NCBI RefSeq assembly: GCF_040500525.1
Contig: NZ_CP159402.1
Span: forward strand, 806,001 to 870,000
Reading direction: 5' to 3'
Origin: Azospirillum formosense
GTDB taxonomy: Bacteria > Pseudomonadota > Alphaproteobacteria > Azospirillales > Azospirillaceae
DNA: 64,000 nt
This document shows positions 45,778 through 54,595 of the stretch, piece after piece; within the stretch, counting starts at the first letter, position 1; every line of letters begins with the position of its first letter. The position numbers and the translations under genes are program-made. Below the pieces are notes generated by a model. The model saw nothing but the letters and a program-made list of their open reading frames with translations, made no database searches and was not told the DNA's origin.

Positions 45778-46892
45778 GCGCCTTCGTCCCGCCGCCCCCG
45801 CAGCGTCCGTGGGGGCACCGCCTGTTCTTCCCCGCCGCCGCGCTCTACGGGGCGCTCAGCGTGCCGCTGTGGGTGGCCGGCTATTTCGGCTGGCTCGGCA
45901 TCGGCTGGACCCCGGCGCTGCACGCGCACGAGATGCTGATGGGCTACGCGCTGGCGGTGGTCGGCGGCTTCCTGCTGACGCGCCCGTCCGGGGTGGCGCT
46001 GAGCGTCGCCTTCGCCGCGTGGCTGGCCGGGCGGCTGGCGGTGCTGGCCGGCCTGCCGCCGGAGATCGCCGCGCCGCTGGCGCTGGCCTATCCGGTGGCG
46101 CTGTTCGTGATCGCCGGCGTGCCCTTCCTGCGCGCCGCCAAGAGCGGCCACAACATGCTGTTCGGACCGGTGATCGGCGCCTTCGCGCTGGCCGAGGCGC
46201 TGGTCTGGTGGGGCGGCGACGGCGGACGGACGGGGGCGCTGTTCGCGCTGCATCTGGTTGGCATCCTGATGCTGGTGATGGGTGGGCGCATCATCCCCTC
46301 GGCCACGGCGGGAGAAGTCCGCAAGCAGGGCGGGGCGCTGGTGGAGCGGGTGCAGCCGCGTCTGGAATGGGCGGGCGTCGCCGGGGCGGTGCTGGCCGCC
46401 CTGACCGTCGCCGCCGGAGGAACGACCGGTCCGCTGGCCTGGATCGGGGCGGCGGGTGCCGCGCTGGCCGGGGTGACGGCCTGGGCGCGTCTGGCGCGCT
46501 GGCGGACGGGCGCCGTGCTGAAGCGTCCGGACCTGTGGAGCCTGCATCTGGGTTATGGCTGGCTCGGGCTCGGCTGGCTGTTCCTGGGGGTGGAACGGCT
46601 GGCTCCGCTGACCGGCGGGGCGGGCTGGCACGTCATCGGCGCCGGCGCGCTGGGCACGCTGGCCGCCTCGATGATGGTGCGCGCGACCCTGCAGCGGGAA
46701 GCGCTGCCCCCGGACTTCTCCCGGCCCGCCACCGCCGCCATCGCCCTGGTCGGGCTGTCCGCCGCGCTGCGCGTCGCCGCGGCCAGCACGGCGCCGGACC
46801 TGCTCATGCCCGCGGCGGCGCTGGCCTGGATGGCGGCGCATCTTCTGGTGCTTTGGGTGCTGCTGCGCGTGCCGAAGCGGATCAGGGCGTGA
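45774..46892 (+). CDS. nnrS: NnrS family heme-copper membrane protein (copy 1)
   Basis: A 372-residue polytopic protein with about twelve hydrophobic segments. NnrS hallmarks are [20 protein letters not shown] near residue 45, [34 protein letters not shown] and [17 protein letters not shown]. NnrS proteins are linked to nitric oxide stress and denitrification. It is coupled to the hxlR gene by a 4-bp overlap, an unusual partner. A second NnrS lies at 52706-53914. Confidence 0.92.
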   Translation: MSAFVPPPPQRPWGHRLFFPAAALYGALSVPLWVAGYFGWLGIGWTPALHAHEMLMGYALAVVGGFLLTRPSGVALSVAFAAWLAGRLAVLAGLPPEIAAPLALAYPVALFVIAGVPFLRAAKSGHNMLFGPVIGAFALAEALVWWGGDGGRTGALFALHLVGILMLVMGGRIIPSATAGEVRKQGGALVERVQPRLEWAGVAGAVLAALTVAAGGTTGPLAWIGAAGAALAGVTAWARLARWRTGAVLKRPDLWSLHLGYGWLGLGWLFLGVERLAPLTGGAGWHVIGAGALGTLAASMMVRATLQREALPPDFSRPATAAIALVGLSAALRVAAASTAPDLLMPAAALAWMAAHLLVLWVLLRVPKRIRA

Positions 46893-46984
46893 ACCCGGCG
46901 CCCTGATTTTGGGCGTTCCGATCCTGGCCTTCGCGCATCACGGCCGCTATGGTGCGGCGGGTGCAACTGACGTCGGCGCGTGCC

Positions 46985-47905
46985 ATGGAAACCTTGCCGT
47001 TCGAGGCCGAGACCGCTGTCGTCATCTGTGCCGACCGTGGCGTGTTCGAGCTTCTGGTCGGGCTTCTGCTGTCGCTGCGCCCGCTGGACCGCCGGCGCTA
47101 CCGGGTCTGCCTGATCGATGTCGGGCTGACCGACGCGCAGCGCGACCATGTGGCGCCGCTCTGCGACCGCATCGCGCCGGTGCGGGACGATCTGGTGGTC
47201 TGGCCGCACCCGCAGCTGGTGGCGCAGCTGGACCGGCAGATCCCCTTCTGGAAGGCGATGCTCTGCCGCCCGTTCCTGCGCGACTATTTCCCCGGTTTCC
47301 AGTGCTACCTGCATCTGGACGCCGACATCTGGGTCCAGAATCCCGCCGCTCTGGACGCCGCCGTCGCGGGCGTGCGCGAGGGGCGCGCCGTGATCGTCCC
47401 GGAGGCCGACGCGGCCTATCCCTTCCTGGCCTCGCACACAGCCAACGCCCATGCCGTGGCGGAGCGCGCCAAGCTCGTCACCCGCTTCTTCGGCGAGGAG
47501 ATCGCCGCGCTGGCCGGTTCGCTGCCCTATTACAATCTGGGCTTCTACGGGCTTCGCCACGACGCGCCCCATTGGGAGCTGTTCCGCGACAGCCTGCGCG
47601 ACGCGACGCGGACCACCTTCCACTTCCTGTGCGAGCAGATCGTCCTCAACATCGTGATGTTCCAGCTGCGGACCACGCTGCTGCTGCCGGCGACGGCCAA
47701 CTGGATGTGCAGCATGGCCGTGCCCGTGCGGGGCGCGGACGGGCTGTGGCGCTCGCCCGTCTACCCCCACACGCCGATCGATCTGCTGCACCTGACCGGA
47801 ACGGACAAGCTGGAGCGCTACCAGCCGCTGGGGCTGCTTTACGACGGGGGGCGCTATCTGGAGAGCATCGCCCATCTGGCGGCGCCGCACGCGCAGGTCG
47901 GCTGA
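46985..47905 (+). CDS. Putative glycosyltransferase (GT-A type)
   Basis: A 306-residue protein. CYLHLDADIWVQNPAAL near residue 105 supplies a DxD motif, expected for a nucleotide-sugar-dependent GT-A enzyme. PFWKAMLCRPFLRDYFPGFQ before it and LPYYNLGFYGLRHDAPHWEL after it also fit hexosyltransferase-like proteins. No membrane segment or signal peptide. ATG 46985 is used; an ATG at 46949 and a GTG at 46961 are in frame and none has a clear ribosome site. No polysaccharide genes are adjacent. Confidence 0.7.
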   Translation: METLPFEAETAVVICADRGVFELLVGLLLSLRPLDRRRYRVCLIDVGLTDAQRDHVAPLCDRIAPVRDDLVVWPHPQLVAQLDRQIPFWKAMLCRPFLRDYFPGFQCYLHLDADIWVQNPAALDAAVAGVREGRAVIVPEADAAYPFLASHTANAHAVAERAKLVTRFFGEEIAALAGSLPYYNLGFYGLRHDAPHWELFRDSLRDATRTTFHFLCEQIVLNIVMFQLRTTLLLPATANWMCSMAVPVRGADGLWRSPVYPHTPIDLLHLTGTDKLERYQPLGLLYDGGRYLESIAHLAAPHAQVG

Positions 47906-48028
47906 GCGCCGGCCCGTCCGTCGCGGAAGCGCGCAACGGCTTGACGGTTCCCGTCCCAACCCCCGACACTCCTGGCAACGGCCTCCACCGAGGGCCATGA
48001 GAGGCGGGCAAACCCGCAAGGGGGGATC

Positions 48029-48895
48029 ATGAGCGACGCGTTGGAACCGGTCCGCAGCGCGGGCGTCGTCGGGCTCGGCTCCATGGGCATGGGGGTGGCG
48101 CTGTCGCTGCTCCGCACCGGTTTCCGGGTCGTCGGCTGCGACCTCGACGCCGCCAAATGCATGAGCCTCGTCACCCATGGCGGCGAGGCGGCGGGTTCGC
48201 CCGCCGACCTCGGGCGCCGGGTGGACCGCGTCATCGTCCTGGTGGCCACGGCGGAGCAGGCGGAGGAGGTGCTGTTCGGCGCCGAGGGCGTGGCCGCCAC
48301 CCTGCCGAAGGGCGGCGTGGTCGTCCTGTCCACCAGCGTCCCGCCGGACATGGCCGCCGCCGTCGGGCGCCGCCTCGCCGAGCGGGACCTGCTGATGCTG
48401 GACGCGCCGGTCGGCGGCGGCCCGGTGCGGGCGGCGGAGGGGCGCATGGTGGTGATGGCCTCCGGCCCCGAAGACGCCTTCGCGCGGGCGGCGGACCTGA
48501 TCGCCGCCGCGTCGGGCACGCTGCACCGCGTCGGCACGGAACATGGGCAGGGTTCCGCCGTGAAGGCGGTGGAACAGATGCTGACCGGCATCCACGCCGC
48601 CGCGGTGGCGGAGGCCACGGCCTTCGGGGTCCGCGCCGGGGTCGATCCGCAGCGCCTGGCCGAGATCCTCGCCGCGGGTCCCTTCCACATCCCGTCGCAA
48701 CGGCCGCTGGGCATCGTCGGGACGGACCTGGGCAACGTGATGGACGCCGCGCGGCGGCTGACCGTGCCGACTCCCCTGGCCGCCTCCGCTTTGCAACTCT
48801 TCACCATGGCCGCCGCGGCCGGTCTGGGGCGCGAGGGCGACGGCGCGCTCGCCCGGATCTTCGACCGGCTGGCCGGCAACCCGCAGGAGGGCTGA
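48029..48895 (+). CDS. NAD-dependent beta-hydroxyacid dehydrogenase
   Basis: A 288-residue member of the 3-hydroxyisobutyrate/L-threonate dehydrogenase family. GVVGLGSMGMGVALSLLRTG near residue 12 is the dinucleotide site, LDAPVGGGPVRAAEGRMVVM the substrate loop, and GQGSAVKAVEQML contains the catalytic Lys near 179. GGGG precedes ATG 48029. It starts a three-gene operon (6-bp then 3-bp gaps) with an SDR and a PLP dehydratase. LtnD-type threonate dehydrogenases are the closest impression. Confidence 0.9.
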   Translation: MSDALEPVRSAGVVGLGSMGMGVALSLLRTGFRVVGCDLDAAKCMSLVTHGGEAAGSPADLGRRVDRVIVLVATAEQAEEVLFGAEGVAATLPKGGVVVLSTSVPPDMAAAVGRRLAERDLLMLDAPVGGGPVRAAEGRMVVMASGPEDAFARAADLIAAASGTLHRVGTEHGQGSAVKAVEQMLTGIHAAAVAEATAFGVRAGVDPQRLAEILAAGPFHIPSQRPLGIVGTDLGNVMDAARRLTVPTPLAASALQLFTMAAAAGLGREGDGALARIFDRLAGNPQEG

Positions 48896-48901
48896 GGAAC
48901 C

Positions 48902-49657
48902 ATGTCCACAACGCTCACGTCGCTGGTCGTCACCGGGGGCAGCCGGGGCATCGGGGCGGCGGTCGCCCGCATGGCCGCGCAGCGCGGCCACGCCGTCACC
49001 TTCTCCTACATCGGCAACGCCGCGGCGGCGGAGGCCACGCTGGCGGCGATCCGCGAGGCCGGCGGGCAGGCCCAGGCGGTGAAGGGCGATGCGGCTCGCG
49101 AAGAGGACATCCGCGCCCTGTTCGACGCGGCGGAGGACCGGTTCGGCCCCACCGCCGGTCTGGTCAACAACGCCGGCATCATCGGACCCTATGGGCGGCT
49201 CGACGAGGCCGCGCCGGACGACCTGCGCCGCATGCTCGACATTAACGTGACCGGCGCCGTGCTCTGCGCCCGCGAGGCGGTGCGCCGCATGTCCACCCGC
49301 CACGGCGGGAAAGGCGGCGGCATCGTCAACATCGGCTCCATCGCCGCCGTGCTGGGCTCGCCCAACGAGTATGTAGGCTACGCGGCCAGCAAGGGCGCGG
49401 TGGACAGCCTGACCGTCGGCCTCGCCCGCGAGGTGGCGAAGGAGGGCATCCGCGTGAACTGCGTGCGGCCCGGCCTGATCGACACCGACATCCAGGTCAT
49501 CCCCGGCATCGGCAACCGGCTCGACAACCCCGCCTTGATCCCACCCGCCGGGCGCGCCGGGACGGCGGACGAGGTCGCCGAAACCGTGCTGTGGCTGCTG
49601 TCCGACGCCGCGTCCTACGTGACCGGCGCCCTTCTCAACGTCTCCGGAGGCCGCTGA
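48902..49657 (+). CDS. Short-chain dehydrogenase/reductase
   Basis: A 251-residue classical SDR. It has VTGGSRGIGAAVARMA (TGxxxGIG), NNAGIIGPYG, INVTGAVLCAREAV, the catalytic Ser in GSIAAVLGS, and Tyr/Lys in YAASKGAV; the end is SYVTGALLNVSGGR. It probably prefers NADP, since no acidic residue follows the second strand (FSYIGNA). Middle gene of the dehydrogenase/SDR/dehydratase operon; its substrate is unknown. Confidence 0.92.
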   Translation: MSTTLTSLVVTGGSRGIGAAVARMAAQRGHAVTFSYIGNAAAAEATLAAIREAGGQAQAVKGDAAREEDIRALFDAAEDRFGPTAGLVNNAGIIGPYGRLDEAAPDDLRRMLDINVTGAVLCAREAVRRMSTRHGGKGGGIVNIGSIAAVLGSPNEYVGYAASKGAVDSLTVGLAREVAKEGIRVNCVRPGLIDTDIQVIPGIGNRLDNPALIPPAGRAGTADEVAETVLWLLSDAASYVTGALLNVSGGR

Positions 49658-49660
49658 GCC

Positions 49661-50653
49661 ATGCCCGCGTCGAATTCCTTCGCCATCGGTCACCAGGACA
49701 TCGTGGAGGCCGCGGCGCGGCTGGACGGCTTCGCCGTGCGCACGCCGCTGCTGGAGAACGCCCTGCTGAACGAGCGGGTCGGCGGGCGCGTCCTGCTGAA
49801 GCCGGAGGTCCTGCAGCGCAGCGGCTCCTTCAAGTTCCGTGGCGCCTTCAACCGCCTGTCCCAGTTGACTCCGGAGGAGCGCCGGGGCGGGGTGGTCGCC
49901 TGGTCGTCGGGCAACCACGCCCAGGGCGTGGCCGCCGCCGCGGCGCTGCTCGGCATGCCCGCGGTCATCGTCATGCCCAGCGACGCGCCAGCCCTGAAGA
50001 TCGCCAACACCCGCGGCTACGGCGCCGAGGTGGTGCTCTACGACCGCTGGACCGAGAGCCGCGAAGGCATCGCCCAGGCCATCGCGGCGGAGCGGGGTGC
50101 GGCCACCGTGCCGCCCTACGACCACCCGCAGATCATGGCCGGGCAGGGCACGGTCGGGCTGGAGATCGCCGCCCAGGCGCAGGCCATCGGCGCGGCTCCC
50201 GACGACGTGATCGCGCCGTGCAGCGGCGGCGGGCTGATGTCCGGGGTCGCCACGGCGGTGCGCCACACCTTTCCGGATGCCCGCCTGTGGGCGGCGGAGC
50301 CGGCGGGCTTCGACGACGTGGCGCGCTCGCTGGCCGCCGGGGAGCGGGTGGAGAACGCCGCCGGGCAACGCTCCATCTGCGACGCGCTGCTGACCCCGAC
50401 GCCGGGGGCCCTGACCTTCCCGGTGATGAAGGACCTGCTGTCCGGCAGCCTCGCCGTCACCGACGCCGAGGTGAAGGCCGCCATGGCCTACGCCTTCACC
50501 GTGCTGAAGCTGGTGGTCGAGCCGGGCGGAGCGGTCGGGCTGGCCGCCGTGCTGACGGGAAAGCTGCCGGCGGCGGGCCGCACCGTCGCCGTGGTGCTGA
50601 GCGGCGGCAACGTCGACGCCGCGACCTTCACCGACGCGCTGGCGTCGTCGTAG
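49661..50653 (+). CDS. Threonine/serine dehydratase-like PLP enzyme
   Basis: A 330-residue fold-type II PLP enzyme. The Schiff-base lysine is in SGSFKFRGAFNRL near residue 58; SSGNHAQGVAAAAALLG binds phosphate/substrate; SGGGLMSGVATAV near 185 is the PLP-phosphate loop. It lacks the C-terminal ACT regulatory domain of biosynthetic IlvA, so a catabolic dehydratase, serine racemase or hydroxyaspartate dehydratase are all possible. Last gene of its operon; its 3' end overlaps the convergent methyltransferase gene by 26 bp. Confidence 0.92.
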   Translation: MPASNSFAIGHQDIVEAAARLDGFAVRTPLLENALLNERVGGRVLLKPEVLQRSGSFKFRGAFNRLSQLTPEERRGGVVAWSSGNHAQGVAAAAALLGMPAVIVMPSDAPALKIANTRGYGAEVVLYDRWTESREGIAQAIAAERGAATVPPYDHPQIMAGQGTVGLEIAAQAQAIGAAPDDVIAPCSGGGLMSGVATAVRHTFPDARLWAAEPAGFDDVARSLAAGERVENAAGQRSICDALLTPTPGALTFPVMKDLLSGSLAVTDAEVKAAMAYAFTVLKLVVEPGGAVGLAAVLTGKLPAAGRTVAVVLSGGNVDAATFTDALASS

Positions 50654-51506
50654 CGGCGTCGCGCTCCAGCACGTAATAGGCGGCGCCGGGGGCGAACTTC
50701 TTGCGCAGCGAGTCGCGGTGGTAGGCGATGTTCCACCGCGTCAGCGCGCAGGCCGCCTCGTCCAGCCGCACCAGCAGCGGGTTGCCGTAGGGCAGGGAGA
50801 CGCCCAGCAGCGGCCCCAGCCGCTCGGTCAGCGGGAAGGAGCAGAAGCGGCGCTGCCGCACCGTGAAGCCCAGCCGGGCGAAGCGCTCCTCCAGCCACTG
50901 CACGGGGAAGCCGCGCTCGTTCGCGGTCAGGCCGCGGCGGGGCTGGCGCCAGTCGCCCATGGTGCTGATCGGCTCGCGCAGAATGAACAGCCCGCCGGGG
51001 GCGGTGACGCGGGCGAACTCGGCCAGCAGCGCGCCGGCGTTCGGGATGTGGTGCAGCGTGTGCAGGCAGACGGTCAGGTCGTTGGCCCCGTCCGCGCAGT
51101 CGATCCGCCCGCCCAGCGTGGGCCGGCGGTACTCGGCGGGGGTGCTGGCGATGTCGGTCTTCCAGAAGCGCTCGATGGGTTCGATGGCCAGGAAGCGGTC
51201 GACCTGCCCGGCGATCGGCGCCACATCGTCCCCCGCGGCGCAGCCGAAGGCCAGCGCCTGCCGGAAGCGCCGCCCGGCCAGGAAGCGGAAGGCGTGGCGG
51301 TGGTTCAGCGCGTGGTATTCGTAGCGGTAGCCGGGCCGCTCGGGCGCCGTGTGCGCGAAGTCCTCCGCCGGGTCTTGCGCCTCGACCCCATACCAGCGGG
51401 CGATCCGGGCCGCGTCGAAGTCGTCTCCGTAAAGGGCGGCGCCGGAGAAATACTGTTCCTCGAAACTGGGCGTCTCGACGCTGGCGGACTCGAAGGTGGC
51501 GGTCAT
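50628..51506 (-). CDS. Class I SAM-dependent methyltransferase
   Basis: A 292-residue protein. Motif I is atypical (ALAFGCAAGDDVAPIAGQVD, residues about 82-101), followed by an acidic residue in LAIEP, TVCLHTLHHIPNAGALLAEF and TAPGGLFILREP, which match the Methyltransf_11/25 pattern. The C-terminal part is specific to this protein, with many aromatic and Arg residues. The substrate is unknown. Divergent from a short non-coding stretch; convergent with the dehydratase gene. Confidence 0.85.
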   Translation of the reverse strand: MTATFESASVETPSFEEQYFSGAALYGDDFDAARIARWYGVEAQDPAEDFAHTAPERPGYRYEYHALNHRHAFRFLAGRRFRQALAFGCAAGDDVAPIAGQVDRFLAIEPIERFWKTDIASTPAEYRRPTLGGRIDCADGANDLTVCLHTLHHIPNAGALLAEFARVTAPGGLFILREPISTMGDWRQPRRGLTANERGFPVQWLEERFARLGFTVRQRRFCSFPLTERLGPLLGVSLPYGNPLLVRLDEAACALTRWNIAYHRDSLRKKFAPGAAYYVLERDAATTTPARR

Positions 51507-51674
51507 GGGGGCTGAGGCTCCGCTGGATGGACCGCGCGACGATAGCGCGCCAGTTCCGGCGGAAACATTCAGCTTGCCCGCCTAGGACGGAGGGGGAGTC
51601 CTATGGCGGAGCGGGATCGCGGGGCGTGAAGGGAGCGCCTCCGGTTGGTAGGGGCGCCATCCGAAAGGGGAGCG

Positions 51675-51815
51675 CTACAACCGGATGTCGCTCTGGAACA
51701 GGCCGAGGTCGAGATGCTCCATCGGGACGCGGCGGGCGCGGCGGCGGCCGAGGCGCTGCACGGCGTGACGGGCGCGACCGATGAGGGCGGCGTAGCTCTT
51801 CAACGTCTTGGGCAT
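51675..51815 (-). CDS. Small basic protein, 46 residues
   Basis: A short frame supported by GGGAAG about 8 nt upstream of the ATG at 51815. The product is strongly basic in its middle (ARHAVQRLGRRRARRVPMEH) with a hydrophobic-acidic end (LDLGLFQSDIRL). The length and Arg-rich helix recall DUF1127-like small proteins, but the match is not firm. It occupies most of the otherwise empty 489-bp gap between the methyltransferase and HAD genes; the rest of that gap shows no other gene. Confidence 0.5.
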   Translation of the reverse strand: MPKTLKSYAALIGRARHAVQRLGRRRARRVPMEHLDLGLFQSDIRL

Positions 51816-51995
51816 GTCCGTTCTTCCCAGTCTGTGTAGGGGGTGAACGGATCACAGCTATGACGGGTCCATGTGACAGATTCTATCGCACCGCACACCG
51901 GCCCGAGGAACGCCGCGCCGCGCCACCTGTTCGAGAAGGAATACCCCCAAAAACACGCGCCCAAAACACGCGCGAAGCATGGTGAGGAGGCGGCG

Positions 51996-52754
51996 ATGAG
52001 CGGCGTTCTGAAGGCCGTCATTTTCGACGTGGACGGCACCCTGGTCGACTCGGTTGACCTGCACGCCCACGCCTGGGTGGAAGCGATCCGGCATTTCGGC
52101 TACCACGCGGAGTTCGACGCGGTGCGCTCGCAGATCGGCAAGGGCGGCGACCAGCTGATGCCGGTCTTCGTGCCGGAGAAGGATCTGGCACGGGTCGAGG
52201 ACGAACTGGACCATTTCCGGCACGAGCTGTTCGCCCGCAAGTACATGCCGAAGGTTCGCGGCTTCCGCCGGGTGCGTGGCCTGTTCCAGCATCTCCACGC
52301 CGAGGGGCTGCGCATCGCGCTTGCCTCCTCCGCCAAGGGGGATGAGCTGGAGCGGTACAAGCGCGCCGCGGAGATCACGGACTTGGTGGACGTGGAAACC
52401 TCGTCCGACGACGCGGAGCGGTCGAAGCCACATCCGGACATCTTCGAGGCGGCGTTGGAGAGGCTTGGCCTGCCGGCGGAGGAGGCGGTGGTGGTCGGCG
52501 ACAGCCCCTGGGACGCCAAGGCCGCGGGCCGGGCCGGGCTGACCGTGGTGGGTGTTCTGTGCGGCGGCTTCGCCGAGCAGGATCTGCGCAAGGCCGGCTG
52601 CGCGGAGATCTTCCGTGATCCGGAAGACCTCCAGCGCCGCTTCGCCACCAGCCTCATCGGGAAACGCAGCCCACGCGCGATGGGCCTTCTTCAGCCCGGC
52701 GGACCTCAGCCGGGCCGGCCGTCGGCCCGCGGAGCGAGCAGGATGGGACCGTAG
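51996..52754 (+). CDS. HAD-family hydrolase (phosphatase/phosphoglucomutase-like)
   Basis: A 252-residue HAD subfamily IA protein. Motif I is FDVDGTLVDSVDLHAHAW (nucleophile and general acid Asp), motif II the Ser in IALASSAKG, motif III the Lys in SKPHPDIFEAAL, motif IV VVVGDSPWDAKAAGRAG. It likely dephosphorylates a small sugar or glycolate phosphate. GAGGAGG precedes ATG 51996; a longer in-frame start at 51873 is less likely. The last about 25 residues are Gly/Pro/Arg-rich and overlap the convergent nnrS gene by 49 bp. Confidence 0.9.
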   Translation: MSGVLKAVIFDVDGTLVDSVDLHAHAWVEAIRHFGYHAEFDAVRSQIGKGGDQLMPVFVPEKDLARVEDELDHFRHELFARKYMPKVRGFRRVRGLFQHLHAEGLRIALASSAKGDELERYKRAAEITDLVDVETSSDDAERSKPHPDIFEAALERLGLPAEEAVVVGDSPWDAKAAGRAGLTVVGVLCGGFAEQDLRKAGCAEIFRDPEDLQRRFATSLIGKRSPRAMGLLQPGGPQPGRPSARGASRMGP

Positions 52755-53914
52755 ACGTACAGGTAGCAGGCGAAGGCCGCGATCCAGGCCGCACCGGCGC
52801 CCTCCAGGGCGGTCCAGTAGAGGCCGCCGGGCAGTTCGGGGGCCAGCACCCGCAGCAGTGCGGCGGCGGTCAGCAGGATGTAGCCGGCCACGGTCGGTCG
52901 GGTCACCACCAGCATCCGCCCGGTGTGGCCGAGCGAGGCCCGCGTCATCACCGCCACGATCATCGTGGCGAAGGCCCCGGCGGTCAGCGCATGGACCCAG
53001 GCGGAGCTGTCCACGCCCGCCCCCAGCAGATGCGCGGCCTTCAGCGCCAGCGCCGCCGGCACCCAGGCGTAGCCGAGATGCAGCACCCACAGGATCGGCT
53101 GGTCGAGCGTCCTCGCCGGCTGCCAGCCAGCCAGCCGCAGGGCGTGGGCGAGCGCCGCGACGAGCGCCAGCAGACCGGCGACGGCGGTGCCCGGCAGGGC
53201 GAGGTCGGCGGGGATCATCAGCAGGGTCGAGACGAGCGTCACCTTCTCCACCCAGGGGCGGGAGACGACGGTGCCGTCCAGCCCGCGCAGCCGCAGGGCG
53301 TTGCGGGTGAAGGCCGGGACGATGCGCCCGCCGATCACGGCGATCATCATCAGCACGACGCCGATGGCCAGCGTCTCACCCAGCACGGTGCTGCCGGGCA
53401 GCACGCCCAGCCAATCGAGATGGAACAGCAGGTTGGCGGCGGTCAGCAGGCCCAGCAGGACGAGGAAGGCGGTGTTGCGGATCTTGCCCGCGGCCACCAG
53501 CGGCCCGGCCAGGGCGACGCCGAGCGCCGGCAGGAAGGCGAGGTCGAGGATGGCGGCAATCGGCAGCGGCACGCCGACGAAGGGCAGCAGCGCCACCCGC
53601 CCGGCCAGCCACAGCGCGGTCAGACCGGCGAGCGGCCGGCCCGACAACGCCTTGGTGCCGGTCCAGCTCGGCACGGCGGTCAGCAGGAAGCCGGCCACCG
53701 CGGCGACCACGAAGGCGAACAGCATCTCGTGCGCGTGCCAGGAGGCCGCCGGGACGGCGCCGTCCGGCCAGGACCCGGTCGCCAGCACGGCGATCCAGGC
53801 GGCGAGGAGGACGGGTGCGGCGAGGCCGGAGAGCAGGAAGAAGGGCCGGAACCCATAAGCGAAGATCAGGGGGACCGGAGGGTGGTCCGGCTGGTCGGCA
53901 ACGGAACTGGTCAT
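52706..53914 (-). CDS. nnrS: NnrS family heme-copper membrane protein (copy 2)
   Basis: A 402-residue protein with about twelve hydrophobic segments. It is closer to classical NnrS than copy 1: FAYGFRPFFLLSGLAAPVLL at the N-terminus, SWHAHEMLFAFVVAAVAGFL, LPALGVALAGPLVAAGKIRN, VVLMMIAVIGGRIVPAFTRN and LHLGYAWVPAALALKAAHLL. GGGGAA precedes ATG 53914. A TTTGAC-N4-GTCAAA palindrome 66-81 bp upstream suggests control by an Fnr/NnrR-type regulator under low oxygen or nitric oxide. Confidence 0.93.
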   Translation of the reverse strand: MTSSVADQPDHPPVPLIFAYGFRPFFLLSGLAAPVLLAAWIAVLATGSWPDGAVPAASWHAHEMLFAFVVAAVAGFLLTAVPSWTGTKALSGRPLAGLTALWLAGRVALLPFVGVPLPIAAILDLAFLPALGVALAGPLVAAGKIRNTAFLVLLGLLTAANLLFHLDWLGVLPGSTVLGETLAIGVVLMMIAVIGGRIVPAFTRNALRLRGLDGTVVSRPWVEKVTLVSTLLMIPADLALPGTAVAGLLALVAALAHALRLAGWQPARTLDQPILWVLHLGYAWVPAALALKAAHLLGAGVDSSAWVHALTAGAFATMIVAVMTRASLGHTGRMLVVTRPTVAGYILLTAAALLRVLAPELPGGLYWTALEGAGAAWIAAFACYLYVYGPILLAPRADGRPG

Positions 53915-53979
53915 GGCGTTCCCCGCGCGTTGGAGGCATCGGTCATGCGGTCACACTGCGCCGGGGGCGGTCACCCTTC

Positions 53980-53995
53980 TTTGACCGCCGTCAAA
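53980..53995 (-). promoter_or_regulatory. Fnr/NnrR-type binding site upstream of nnrS
   Basis: TTTGAC-N4-GTCAAA, two perfect 6-bp arms around a 4-bp spacer, matching the TTGA/C-N-CAA architecture of Crp/Fnr-family sites (TTGAT-N4-ATCAA for Fnr). It lies 66 bp upstream of the nnrS start. Arms end in C/G rather than T/A, closer to NnrR/Dnr variants. Confidence 0.7.
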
Positions 53996-54028
53996 CAAAA
54001 CCCCTCGCTTTTCAGAAAAGCAACGCCT

Positions 54029-54595
54029 TCAGAGCGTGACGCCGTTCTCGGCCATCAGGCGCTTCAGCGCGTCGCGGGCCGGCGCGTCGAGCACGGGCAG
54101 CCCGTCGCGGGCGGTCAGAACGAAGGCACCCGGATCGGCCAGGGTGCGCAGGGCGAAGCCGCTCACGCGCGGCGGGCCGCTGCTCAGCGGCGCGTCCTCG
54201 TAGACCGGTGAGAAGCTGCAGCCCAGAAGCATGGCGCGGGCGATCAGCGCCTCGTCCGAGGAGCCGCCCGACGCCGGGCTGTTGATGCCGAAGAGCAGCC
54301 GCTCGGCCTCGCCGTTGGTGACGAGCCCGCGGTCGAGCAGGATGTCCACCATGGCGGAGGTGGTCATCACCGGCGCGGCGCGGCCCTTCCAGCAGAAGCG
54401 GCCGTCGTCCCAGCCGACGTCCAGGCAGCGGTAGATCATGTGCGGATCGGCGCCGCCGGGCGACCCGGCGACGATGTAGTTGACCCGAAGCAACCCGTTC
54501 CACGCCCCGGCCGGAGCGACGATGCAGGAAACACCGCGCCGGGTCAGGCGCAGATAGGTGTCGTTGATGCCCGAAGGCTCGAAATCGAACAGCAT
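54029..54595 (-). CDS. Protein of unknown function
   Basis: A 188-residue soluble protein, not recognised. It opens MLFDFEPSGINDTYLRLTRR and has VNYIVAGSPGGADPHMIYRC, RAAPVMTTSAMVDILLDRG and ALIARAMLLGCSFSPVYED; no signal peptide or membrane segment. The C-terminal half is mostly helical. ATG 54595 follows AAGGTGAG, which can pair with an upstream sequence in a hairpin (54601-54648). An in-frame ATG at 54676 is an alternative that would translate through that hairpin. It lies downstream of mogA on the same strand. Confidence 0.65.
   Translation of the reverse strand: MLFDFEPSGINDTYLRLTRRGVSCIVAPAGAWNGLLRVNYIVAGSPGGADPHMIYRCLDVGWDDGRFCWKGRAAPVMTTSAMVDILLDRGLVTNGEAERLLFGINSPASGGSSDEALIARAMLLGCSFSPVYEDAPLSSGPPRVSGFALRTLADPGAFVLTARDGLPVLDAPARDALKRLMAENGVTL

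Noticed and set aside
46553..50368. 1271-codon minus-strand open frame
   Set aside because: It lies opposite nnrS, the glycosyltransferase and the dehydrogenase/SDR/dehydratase operon; composition is that of an antisense frame.
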